A DNA stretch of 64,000 nt from Corynebacterium xerosis NBRC 16721 = ATCC 373 (GTDB lineage: Bacteria > Actinomycetota > Actinomycetes > Mycobacteriales > Mycobacteriaceae): positions 62,001-126,000 of the forward strand of contig NZ_BCRD01000004.1 in assembly GCF_001552415.1 (NCBI RefSeq), read 5' to 3'. A model generated the notes under the pieces. It had not been told where the DNA came from and made no database searches. It worked only from the letters and a program-made list of their open reading frames with translations. Within the stretch, counting starts at the first letter, position 1; every line of letters begins with the position of its first letter. Positions 56,740 through 64,000 of this stretch are shown here, one piece after another. The position numbers and the translations under genes were made by a program.

Positions 56740-59726
56740 GCCCGCACCTCCTCGTTGTCGGTGGAACCGGAGCCGGACGCCGAAACGCGCCCGCCTGGTC
56801 CGTCGTAAAGCTCATCCGGGACGCCCTCGCCCGCCGGATCCCCGAACGCGGAATCCGGGGCACCGGCCTCGCCGGGCTTCTGCCGCGGCGGGATGTGCAT
56901 GCTCGTGCGGTGGACGATCCGCGGGCCGAGCTCGTCGTCGGTCTTCGGCGAACCCGGGCGGGTCGGACCGCCCAGATGATTGAGCGCCGTGGCCACGATG
57001 CCCAGCACCGCCAGGTACACGCCCACGTCGAAGATCAGCGCCGTGGTCAGGTGCTGCCCGGCGACCGTGCCATGCAGCGGGGCCAGGAAGGACCCGTCCA
57101 CGTACCCGACGAAACCGATGCCGATGGCCACGATCACGCCGAACCCGCTGAACAGGTACGGGATGTTGCGGCCCATCAGCGGGCGGTCATCCGGCTGGGA
57201 CAGGTACTTCAGCATCAGCGCCGATGCGCCGATCAGCGCCGCGTTGAAGCCGCCGCCCGGCTCGTTGCCGCCGCGGTAGAGCACGATCAGCGACAGCGCG
57301 AACAGCAGCGGCGTCATCCACTGCACCAGCTTGCGCAGCGGCAGCGAGTTCAGGCCGGCCTGCGGCAGCGGCCCCGGGCGGCCCGGGTATTGCGGCCAGC
57401 GCGGCATCGACGACACCACCGCGGCCATGGCGATGCCCGCCATGCCCAGCACCGCCAGCTCGCCCAACGTATCGAAGGCACGGAACTCGACGAGGATGGT
57501 GTTGACCACGTTGTTCTCCGACGTGATCTTCGGGCCCTCCTCCAGGTACCACTGGGCGACCTCCGGCTTGCCGCGGCGGCCCGTCAGGGTCCACACCGCG
57601 CCGAAGGTGGCCAGGCCCACGCCGACGCCGACCACCGCCGCGACCATGCGGCGATTGCGGCCGGTGCCGGAGAAGGCGCGGGGCTGGTGGCGCAGCACCA
57701 GCATCATCAGCACCACGGTCAGGATCTCGACCAGGAACTGCGTCATGGCGACGTCCGGCGCGCCGAGCAGCAGCACCTGCAGGGTCACGCCCGTGCCGGT
57801 CACGCCCAACAGCACCGCCGCCTGCAGGCGATTGCGCGCCCGCAGCGTCGCCGCCACGCCGATGACGATGATGGTCAGCGGGATCAGATCCATCCAGGAA
57901 TCGATGCCGTCGATCTTGTCCGGCATCTCCATGCCGCCGATGCCGGGGACGAAGAACATGACGCCGGCGTAGAGCACGATGACCGACAGCATCGGCAGCA
58001 GGTGCCGCGTCGGCGCATGCGAATCGCCGATCGCCGCGAACCAGCGGCCCACCCGGCCGGAGCAGCGCGTGCCGAACGACAGCGCCTGCACACCGGAGAA
58101 CGGGAACAGCTTCCGGCCGGCCAGCGCCTCGTTCATGCGCCCGCGCACCAGCACCAGCAGCACGCCGGCGACCAGCACGCCCACCGAAATCATCAGCGGC
58201 ACGTTGACGCCGTGCCACAGCGCCAGGTGCGTCTCGGCGTAGTCGCCGCCGAGCACCGTGCGGGCCACGGAATCCAGGGGACCGTCGAGCATCGGGCCGA
58301 TGAAGAACGCCAGTGGCAGCGAGATCACGCCCGGCACCGCGGCCGGCAGCCACAGCGCGACGGGGGCCTCGCGGACCTCCGACATGTCGCGCGGGCCGTC
58401 GACGAACGCGCCGAAGATCAGCCGCGCCGAATACGTGAACGTCGCGATCGCGCCGATCGTCGCCGCGACCAGCAGCACCACGACGCCCGCATCCGCCAGC
58501 GGCGCATCGGTGAACGCCTCGAGCATGCCCTCCTTGGACAGGAAGCCCAGCGTCGGCGGGATCGCCGCCATCGACGCCGCGCCGATCACCATCGACCCGA
58601 AGGTCCACGGCATCCGGTTCCACAGCGGGCCCAGGCGGCGGATGTCGCGGGTGCCGGCCTGATGGTCGACCGTGCCGGCCAGCATGAACAGCGAAGACTT
58701 GAACAGCGCGTGCGCGATGGTGTGCACCACCGCCGCGACGATGGCGAAGTGCGTGCCCACGCCGATCGTCGCCACGATCCAACCGAGCTGCGACACCGTC
58801 GAGTACGCCACCAGGCGCTTCAGGTCCGTCTGCTGGATGGCGAACACCGCCGCCGACACGGCCGTGGCCATGCCCACGACGATCAGCAGGATCTGCCACG
58901 CCTGCACGTGGTGGAAGGCCGTCGAAAAGCGCAGGAGCAGGTAAATGCCCGCCTTGACCACCGCCGCGGCGTGCAGGAACGCCGACACCGGCGTCGCCGC
59001 CGCCATCGCCTCCGGCAACCAGGCCTGGAACGGCAGCTGCGCCGCCTTGGTGAACGCGCCCAGCGCCACCAGCACCGCCACCGTCGACGTCACGGCCGCA
59101 TCGCCGCCCGCGCCGGGCGACCACACGTCGGAGGCCAGCATGTCGGTGAGGTTCGTTGTGCCCGTCGCCCACACCGCCACGCCCAGCGCGGCCAACAGCA
59201 GCAGGCCGCCCGTGAACGTCAGCAGCAGCGTGCGCAGCGACCCCGCCTCGCCGGAGGAGCCCGACCGGGCGATGAGCAGGAACGACGCCATCGACACCAG
59301 TTCCCAGCCAACGAACAGCAGCACCACGTCGTCGGACAGCACCAGCAGCAGCACCGCCAGCATGAACGCCGTCATCAGGACGTAGAAACTCATGGTGCCG
59401 CCCTTCGGCGGCAGGTACGCGGTGGAATAGATGAACACCGCCGACCCGATCACCAGCGCCAGCAGCGCGAATACGAGGGACAGCGGATCGAGGCGGAGCG
59501 CGAACTCCACCCCATGTCCGCCCGGCAGCAGCGCACCGGCCCACATCGCCCGCCACGTGACCGCATCCCCGTCGAGGACACCGCCGGACAGCCGCGCCAG
59601 CTGCACGATCGCGGCGACGAAAAACGCCACGATCGGCCAGCCGGCATGCCTGCCCAGAACTTTCACGAACAAGGGGGTGAGGGCCAGCGCTACCGCCACG
59701 AGGGCGGGGACGCTGAGCAATGTCAC
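56736..59726 (-). CDS. mrpA: Na+/H+ antiporter subunit A fused to subunit B
   Basis: A 996-residue protein. Residues 1 to about 760 are MrpA (NuoL-like: VGWELVSMASFLLIARSG, KAAQLPFQAWLPEAMAAATPVSAFLHAAAVVKAG in parts, and LFKSSLFMLAGTVDHQAGTRDIRRLG). The C-terminal part, from about residue 800, is an MrpB domain (LLFALSLIVLYRGGNEPGGGFNAALIGASAL). This A-B fusion explains why the operon lacks a separate mrpB. GTG 59726 was chosen because the first helix begins there and GGAAGG lies upstream. The operon mrpACDEFG exports Na+ and sets pH. Confidence 0.94.
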   Translation of the reverse strand: MTLLSVPALVAVALALTPLFVKVLGRHAGWPIVAFFVAAIVQLARLSGGVLDGDAVTWRAMWAGALLPGGHGVEFALRLDPLSLVFALLALVIGSAVFIYSTAYLPPKGGTMSFYVLMTAFMLAVLLLVLSDDVVLLFVGWELVSMASFLLIARSGSSGEAGSLRTLLLTFTGGLLLLAALGVAVWATGTTNLTDMLASDVWSPGAGGDAAVTSTVAVLVALGAFTKAAQLPFQAWLPEAMAAATPVSAFLHAAAVVKAGIYLLLRFSTAFHHVQAWQILLIVVGMATAVSAAVFAIQQTDLKRLVAYSTVSQLGWIVATIGVGTHFAIVAAVVHTIAHALFKSSLFMLAGTVDHQAGTRDIRRLGPLWNRMPWTFGSMVIGAASMAAIPPTLGFLSKEGMLEAFTDAPLADAGVVVLLVAATIGAIATFTYSARLIFGAFVDGPRDMSEVREAPVALWLPAAVPGVISLPLAFFIGPMLDGPLDSVARTVLGGDYAETHLALWHGVNVPLMISVGVLVAGVLLVLVRGRMNEALAGRKLFPFSGVQALSFGTRCSGRVGRWFAAIGDSHAPTRHLLPMLSVIVLYAGVMFFVPGIGGMEMPDKIDGIDSWMDLIPLTIIVIGVAATLRARNRLQAAVLLGVTGTGVTLQVLLLGAPDVAMTQFLVEILTVVLMMLVLRHQPRAFSGTGRNRRMVAAVVGVGVGLATFGAVWTLTGRRGKPEVAQWYLEEGPKITSENNVVNTILVEFRAFDTLGELAVLGMAGIAMAAVVSSMPRWPQYPGRPGPLPQAGLNSLPLRKLVQWMTPLLFALSLIVLYRGGNEPGGGFNAALIGASALMLKYLSQPDDRPLMGRNIPYLFSGFGVIVAIGIGFVGYVDGSFLAPLHGTVAGQHLTTALIFDVGVYLAVLGIVATALNHLGGPTRPGSPKTDDELGPRIVHRTSMHIPPRQKPGEAGAPDSAFGDPAGEGVPDELYDGPGGRVSASGSGSTDNEEVRA

Positions 59727-60030
59727 GGCAGGGGTCGCCTTCCTTCTGCATGCGAATGGACGATCCGGGGGCGCGGACGCCTCCCGAATCTGGTATTTGA
59801 CCGTTTTCCACCCTATCAACCGGCCCGAATCCCCATGACGGGCCGCACTTTCCCGACATCGGCCGATTCATATATCTCTATTGCGTGCTTTGCGACGTCC
59901 CGTCGGGTGCCCCCACGGCGTGCCATTCGATGATCGGCGCCGCGCGGAGGGGCGGGCGTCGCAAAGCAGGACCCGCCGACCATCGGCGTAGCGCCCCGAA
60001 ATCCGTGGTCGGGGCGATACGTTGAAGAGC

Positions 60031-61821
60031 ATGGCTCCCCGGAAGGGCGGCATCCGCCGCACGCTGTTGTCCCTGCTCCTCATCCTGCCGCTGATCGCCG
60101 GTGCGGCGTACCTCGGATGGGCGGGCATCGGCCCGTCCGCCGCGTGGACCGCCGACGGTGCGGAGGAGGGGCGCGCCCCCGGACCCGTGCCCGGCATCGA
60201 TGTGGGGCAGGTGCAGGATGCGCGCCGGGCGATCGGCGAGGCCGGCACGCAGGCCGGGTTCCTCAACGCCGGGATGGGGCAGGCGACCGAGGGCATCGGC
60301 GAACTGAAGGACGGCGGCACCGAGCTCGTCGACGGCACCGGGCAGGTCCGCAAGGGCGCGGCCGATTTGGCGACCGGCATGACCGAACTGCAGGCCGGCA
60401 CCGGGCGCCTGGGTGCGGGGGCGAAGGAGATCGCCGCGGGCGCCGGGACGATCGCCGACAACGTCGGGCTGGTCAACGTGGCCGTCGGGCAGGTCGAGGC
60501 GGCGCTCGGGCCGGCGAAGGAGGCGCTGCGCGCGTCCGGCGACCCGAATGCCGGCGACGCCGTCGCCGACCTGGAGGCGCTGGAACGGCAGTTGGCCACC
60601 GTCGACTTCGACGCCATCGCCGGGGAGGCGGAGCGGTTCCGGCGCGGTGCCGATGACATGTCGAACCAGCTCAACACCCCGGGCGCGCCGTACCGCGACG
60701 GCATCTACAACGCCACCGCCGGAGCCGCCGCGCTGCGGACCGGGACCGAGGAACTCGACGAAGGCGCGAAGAAGCTCGACGGCGGACTGCGCGAGCTCGA
60801 CGAGGGGGCGGGGCGCCTCGACGACATGGCCCAGACCACCGTGGACAAGATCGGCGACGCCCAGCGTGCGATGCCCGTGCCCACCGGCGACCAGCTTGCG
60901 GCGGCCGGGCTGGCAGGAGATGCGGGAGACGGCGGGGAAGGGGCGGCGGCCGGGTCGAATGCGACGCTGGCCCCGACGCTGGCGTTCATGGTCTCCGCGC
61001 TGGTGATGCTGGCGGCGTCGGCCCTGTGGCTGATCGACGGGCCCCGGCGTCGTGGCCGGGGAGTGGTCGGCGCGAGTCCCGATTCCGATGCAGATCTTGA
61101 CGCCGACGCCTCGCGCGGCGGCTGGTGGGGCCGTGTGCTGCCTGGCGGTGCGTTCGCCGGTGCGTTGGCGGGCATCGTCGCCATTGGTGCGTTGGTGCTG
61201 TTCATCATGGCCGACGGCATGGACCTGCTGCGTGGCGCGACGAGCGTGATCGTGTTGGCGTTGGCGGCGCTGGCGGCGACGGCGTTGTCGAGGGCGGTGA
61301 TGGTCGTGTTCGGTCCGGCGTGGGGCCGCGCCGTGATCCTGGCCGGCATGTTGGTGCAGGTAGGCGTCATCGGTTGGGTGTGGCGGACGGCCGCCACGGC
61401 CGCGTCCGGCGGCACCGAGTTGGCGACCGCGTGGGGAGTGGCCGCCGCCCTGTTGCCGCTGCACCACCCGACGGCCGCGCTGACGGCGCTGGGCAATGCC
61501 GGGTCGACGGTGATGTGGGGGACGTCCGCCGGCGTGCTGCTGGCACTGGTGGTCATTGGGGCGCTGATCGATCGGTTCGGCGGTGGTCGCCGGCGTGCCG
61601 CGGCAGCCGCCGCCAAGACATCCACCACATCGCCCGAGCCGGCCACGACCAAGACCACCACCAAGACCACCGCTCCGGCCACCACCGAATCCCCCGCACC
61701 CGCCGAGGCCGAGGCCGCCACCCCGGGCGACGACCGTGCGACCAGCGATGATGCCCGGGATGAAGTCGGGGATCCGGCGGACGGGGATGAGGGCGGCGTC
61801 GTCAAGCGAAACGAACCCTGA
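60031..61821 (+). CDS. YhgE/Pip-like membrane protein
   Basis: A 596-residue protein: an N-terminal helix (RRTLLSLLLILPLIAGAAYLGW), then a long extracytoplasmic alanine/glycine-rich helical region with heptad-like repeats (GTELVDGTGQVRKGAADLATGM and similar, about 75-290), then five or six C-terminal helices in an ABC-2/YhgE-like arrangement. The tail is Thr/Pro/Ala/Asp-rich and ends in VVKRNEP, encoded by dispersed motif 61797-61807. YhgE/Pip proteins take part in export; the cargo here is unknown. ATG 60031 lies 7 nt after TACGTT (60018-60023). Region 59727-60030 holds two motifs (59887, 59957) and no gene. Confidence 0.75.
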   Translation: MAPRKGGIRRTLLSLLLILPLIAGAAYLGWAGIGPSAAWTADGAEEGRAPGPVPGIDVGQVQDARRAIGEAGTQAGFLNAGMGQATEGIGELKDGGTELVDGTGQVRKGAADLATGMTELQAGTGRLGAGAKEIAAGAGTIADNVGLVNVAVGQVEAALGPAKEALRASGDPNAGDAVADLEALERQLATVDFDAIAGEAERFRRGADDMSNQLNTPGAPYRDGIYNATAGAAALRTGTEELDEGAKKLDGGLRELDEGAGRLDDMAQTTVDKIGDAQRAMPVPTGDQLAAAGLAGDAGDGGEGAAAGSNATLAPTLAFMVSALVMLAASALWLIDGPRRRGRGVVGASPDSDADLDADASRGGWWGRVLPGGAFAGALAGIVAIGALVLFIMADGMDLLRGATSVIVLALAALAATALSRAVMVVFGPAWGRAVILAGMLVQVGVIGWVWRTAATAASGGTELATAWGVAAALLPLHHPTAALTALGNAGSTVMWGTSAGVLLALVVIGALIDRFGGGRRRAAAAAAKTSTTSPEPATTKTTTKTTAPATTESPAPAEAEAATPGDDRATSDDARDEVGDPADGDEGGVVKRNEP

Positions 61822-61877
61822 CTCCCGCCACCCGACGCGGCCCCACCGGCATTGAGCGGGCCGGGTAGGGGCCGGAG

Positions 61878-61955
61878 CGTAAGAAAGTCCCCAATTTTGC
61901 GCGCCCGAAAACCGCGACCTGGGCTTTTGTGGAGTCGTGGCCCTACTTTGCGACG
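61878..61955 (-). repeat. 78-bp intergenic element, copy D (inverted)
   Basis: Read on the minus strand it starts with CGTCGCAAAGTAGGGCCACG, has the core GGTCGCGGTTTTCGGGC and ends in the decayed motif ACTTTCTTACG. It is between the YhgE-like gene and tRNA-Pro. Confidence 0.72.
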
Positions 61956-62071
61956 CCCCACGCCCGCGCCGGCCCCGGCCAACCTGCGCGCCGTGCGATC
62001 GAGTTGTGTGCGGTGCCCGCCCGCCCCGCGTCGGCCGACCTGCGACCGCCCCGCCCACGCCCCCGCGCACG

Positions 62072-62106
62072 AAAAAACCGCCGCCTGCTTTCGCAGGTCG
62101 GCGGTT
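62072..62106 (-). terminator. Intrinsic terminator of tRNA-Pro
   Basis: On the minus strand AACCGCCGACCTGC and GCAGGCGGCGGTT form a long stem with loop GAAA, followed by a run of T (A-run 62072-62077 on the plus strand). Confidence 0.88.
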
Positions 62107-62114
62107 GATTCACA

Positions 62115-62191
<77 letters not shown>

Positions 62192-62313
62192 GTAAAGAAA
62201 GTCGCATCGTTTCCGGGCCGCGATTTCGGACCAGCGGTGCACGCTGCAACGTCGACAACTCTAGACCGCCCCCGCCGGAAAAGGCAAAACGGCAGCTCTC
62301 CGCCGGTATCGCC

Positions 62314-63321
62314 TCAGCTTTCCCGCGCCACCACCTCGATGAGCGTCGCCGACGGCGGGCAGAACAGCCGCACCGGCGCGTACGGCGACGTCCCCAAACC
62401 GTTGGAGACGTGCAGCCACATCCGCTCCGTCCAGCGCGACAGTCCCGACGCCCGCGCGCGGTCGATGCCGCAGTTGGTCACGATGGCCCGCTCGAACGGC
62501 AGGCACACCTGGCCGCCGTGGGTGTGGCCGGACAGCACCAGGTCGTAGCCGTCGTCGGCGAAGCGGTCGAGCACCCGCGGCTCGGGCGAGTGCGACAGGC
62601 CGATGGCCAGGTCGGCGTCGGCGTTGGGCGCGCCGGTGACGGAGTCGTAGTCGTCGAGGCCGTGGTGGGGGTCGTCGACGCCGGTCACAGCCAGGCGCAC
62701 GCCCCCGGCGACGAACTCGAGTCGCCGGTGGGTGGCGTCGGACCAGCCGCGCTCGATGAACGCGGCGCGCATGCCCTCCCACGGCAGCTTCTCGGCGGAC
62801 GGCCGGCGCTTCTTGCCGGTGAGGTAGCGGAACGGGTTGACGGGCTTCGGCCCGAAGTAGTCGTTGGTGCCGAACACGAACACGCCGGGCCGATTGAGCA
62901 GCGGCCCCAGCGCGGTGAGCACGGCGGGCACGGCGTAGGCGCCGCCGAGGTTGTCGCCGGTGTTGACCACCAGGTCCGGTTCCAGGGCGTCGAGCCCGGC
63001 GACCCAGCGCTGCTTCTTCCGCTGCGACCGCGTCATGTGGAAGTCGGACACGTGCAGGATCCGCAGCGGCCGGTGGCCTGCGGGCAGCGCGGGCACGCGA
63101 ACGCGCTTGAGCCGGAACGCCTTCAGCTCGATCTGGTTGGCGTAGACGAACGTCGCCGCGCCGGCCAGTCCGAGCCCGCCGACGATTCCTCCCGCGACCA
63201 GGGCGGCCCGCTTGACGACGGCCACCGCCCCCGCCGATTCGCCCCGCCCGCCGAAGATGGCGGGGAGGGTGGGGAGGTCGCGCGGGGGACGTCGGAAAGC
63301 GTTCTCGGTGTTTCTGGCCAC
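62314..63321 (-). CDS. Membrane-anchored metallophosphoesterase
   Basis: A 335-residue calcineurin-like phosphoesterase. One N-terminal helix (ALVAGGIVGGLGLAGAATFVYA) anchors it. Metal-binding motifs are HVSDFHM, NTGDN, FGTNDYF (the usual GNHD is GTND), GLSHSP and LSGHTHGGQV. Substrates in this family include UDP-diacylglucosamine, cyclic nucleotides and phospholipids; here unknown. GTG 63321 lies 7 nt after TAGCGT (complement of 63329-63334); GTG 63330 is an alternative. A Pro/Gly-rich head before the helix includes motif copies at 63210 and 63290. Confidence 0.88.
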   Translation of the reverse strand: MARNTENAFRRPPRDLPTLPAIFGGRGESAGAVAVVKRAALVAGGIVGGLGLAGAATFVYANQIELKAFRLKRVRVPALPAGHRPLRILHVSDFHMTRSQRKKQRWVAGLDALEPDLVVNTGDNLGGAYAVPAVLTALGPLLNRPGVFVFGTNDYFGPKPVNPFRYLTGKKRRPSAEKLPWEGMRAAFIERGWSDATHRRLEFVAGGVRLAVTGVDDPHHGLDDYDSVTGAPNADADLAIGLSHSPEPRVLDRFADDGYDLVLSGHTHGGQVCLPFERAIVTNCGIDRARASGLSRWTERMWLHVSNGLGTSPYAPVRLFCPPSATLIEVVARES

Positions 63322-63328
63322 GGATGCC

Positions 63329-63358
63329 ACGCTACCGCCCCGCACGCGCGCGTAGAGT
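63329..63358. promoter_or_regulatory. Back-to-back leaderless promoters
   Basis: On the minus strand TAGCGT (63334-63329) is 7 nt before GTG 63321. On the plus strand TAGAGT (63353-63358) is 7 nt before ATG 63366. The two -10 boxes are 18 bp apart and face away from each other. Confidence 0.6.
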
Positions 63359-63365
63359 TTTTGCC

Positions 63366-63827
63366 ATGAGCGAACTGAAGGCAACCATCGTTTCCGACAT
63401 GACCGCCGCCATGAAGGCCCGCGACAAGGCCACGGTCGGCGCATTGCGGATGCTCAAGGCCGCGATCCAGACCGAGGAGGTCTCCGGCACCAAGCACGAG
63501 CTGACGGATGCGGAGGTGCTGAAGGTCATCGAGCGGGAGATCAAGAAGCGCCGCGAGTCGGCGGAGATGTACGCCGACAATGGCCGCCAGGAGTTGGCGG
63601 ACAACGAGCTGGCGGAGGCGGAGGTTTTCGCCCGTTACCAGCCCAAGCAGCTTGACGACGCCGAGCTCGCGGCACTCGTCGATGGCGCCGTCGCCGAGGT
63701 GTGCGGGGACGAGCCGGCGTCGATGAAGCAGATGGGGCAGATCATGAAGGCGGCGCAGGCCAAGGCCGCCGGCCGCGTCGACGGCAAGCGACTGTCGGGT
63801 GCCGTGAAGGCGCGGCTGCAGGGGTAG
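63366..63827 (+). CDS. GatB/YqeY domain protein
   Basis: A 153-residue helical protein with the full YqeY pattern: SDMTAAMKARDKATVGALRMLKAAI, the middle KVIEREIKKRRESAEMYADNGRQELADNE (read here in parts), YQPKQLDDAEL and the C-terminal GRVDGKRLSGAVKARL. The domain is shared with the tail of GatB, where it contacts tRNA; the stand-alone protein has no settled role. ATG 63366 is set by the leaderless promoter. QLDD comes from dispersed motif 63650-63660. Confidence 0.94.
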   Translation: MSELKATIVSDMTAAMKARDKATVGALRMLKAAIQTEEVSGTKHELTDAEVLKVIEREIKKRRESAEMYADNGRQELADNELAEAEVFARYQPKQLDDAELAALVDGAVAEVCGDEPASMKQMGQIMKAAQAKAAGRVDGKRLSGAVKARLQG

Positions 63828-63884
63828 GCGCGGGGAGCGGTACTGGGGGTCGGCGCTGCGGGAGCCCGATGAGCCGGCGCCGCG

Positions 63885-64000
63885 CTACCGGGGCAAGGGG
63901 ATGCGGCCGAAGCCCGGGATGTTGATCGAATCGGGCAGGTTCGGCGCCCCGCCGCCCGGGGCGGGCCGCGGCGGCGCCTGCGTGGTGCGCGGGGGCGGCG
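63885..64000 (-). CDS. Pro-rich C-terminal tail of a probable class A penicillin-binding protein, partial
   Basis: The last 38 codons of a minus-strand gene that continues beyond the window, ending at TAG 63885-63887. The reading is Pro/Arg/Gly-rich and ends GAPNLPDSINIPGFGRIPLPR. In C. glutamicum the metallophosphoesterase and YqeY genes lie beside pbp1a, whose C-terminus is such a tail, so the identity comes from position and composition. Confidence 0.5.
   Translation of the reverse strand, partial: PPPRTTQAPPRPAPGGGAPNLPDSINIPGFGRIPLPR

Overview
The window is a high-GC actinobacterial chromosome segment, almost certainly from a Corynebacterium. The reasons are gene content and order: aspT, SUFU-like gene, dnaX, ybaB, recR, then gatD-murT, leuA, lysC-asd, sigC, katA, an mrp antiporter operon, and a metallophosphoesterase/YqeY pair next to a penicillin-binding protein. 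As I recall it, this is the order of the C. glutamicum chromosome. Further support comes from meso-DAP dehydrogenase, an MmpL transporter of the mycolate-export type, a Leu-codon leader before leuA, and the internal start in lysC at codon 250. Many genes start 6-8 nt after a TANNNT hexamer, the leaderless layout typical of this group. I see no transposase, integrase, phage gene or CRISPR array.

Layout. 1-6.6 kb: end of a luciferase-like monooxygenase, a flavoprotein, an acyltransferase, tRNA-Arg, a frameshifted small membrane protein, ddh, tyrA, tadA and its partner gene. 6.7-16 kb: CsbD, tRNA-Ser, an LpqN-like lipoprotein, an MmpL transporter, then three queuosine-linked genes (tgt, queuosine-precursor transporter, gluQ) with an FMN reductase. 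16-25 kb: flavodoxin-like gene, AMP nucleosidase, a reduced DUF418 protein, a copper operon (copZ, small membrane protein, copA, csoR) behind two CsoR-like operators, tRNA-Ser, a BASS-type transporter and an SGNH hydrolase. 25-32 kb: SRP RNA, aspT, SUFU-like gene, dnaX, ybaB, recR. 32-37.5 kb: an N-acetylglucosamine unit (nagB, nagA, separate EIIC, EIIB and EIIA genes, DasR-like regulator) with matching operator-like sites. 37.6-52.9 kb: LysE-family exporter, gatD-murT, a nuclease-like protein without catalytic residues, leuA with its leader peptide, a glycosyltransferase, a DMT transporter, lysC-asd, sigC, katA, and two small acidic paralogues of unknown function. 53-64 kb: mrpACDEFG, a YhgE/Pip-like protein, tRNA-Pro, a metallophosphoesterase, YqeY, and the tail of a penicillin-binding protein.

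The strongest unexplained signal is a short motif, CGTCG[T/C/G][A/C]AAG[C/T]. I counted 54 copies by eye across the window, in both orientations, in intergenic DNA and inside genes. Inside genes it is mostly read as Leu-Asp-Asp, Leu-Tyr-Asp, Leu-Ser-Asp or Val-Val-Lys, often in linkers. Four intergenic elements of 78-79 bp, with a shared core, are bounded by inverted or decayed copies of this motif. Other points of interest are a Tgt without its zinc cysteines, a CsoR with an added Cys/His-rich N-terminus, a tail of DSA[I/V] repeats in one of the small paralogues, and a perfect 30-bp inverted repeat between gluQ and the flavodoxin-like gene.
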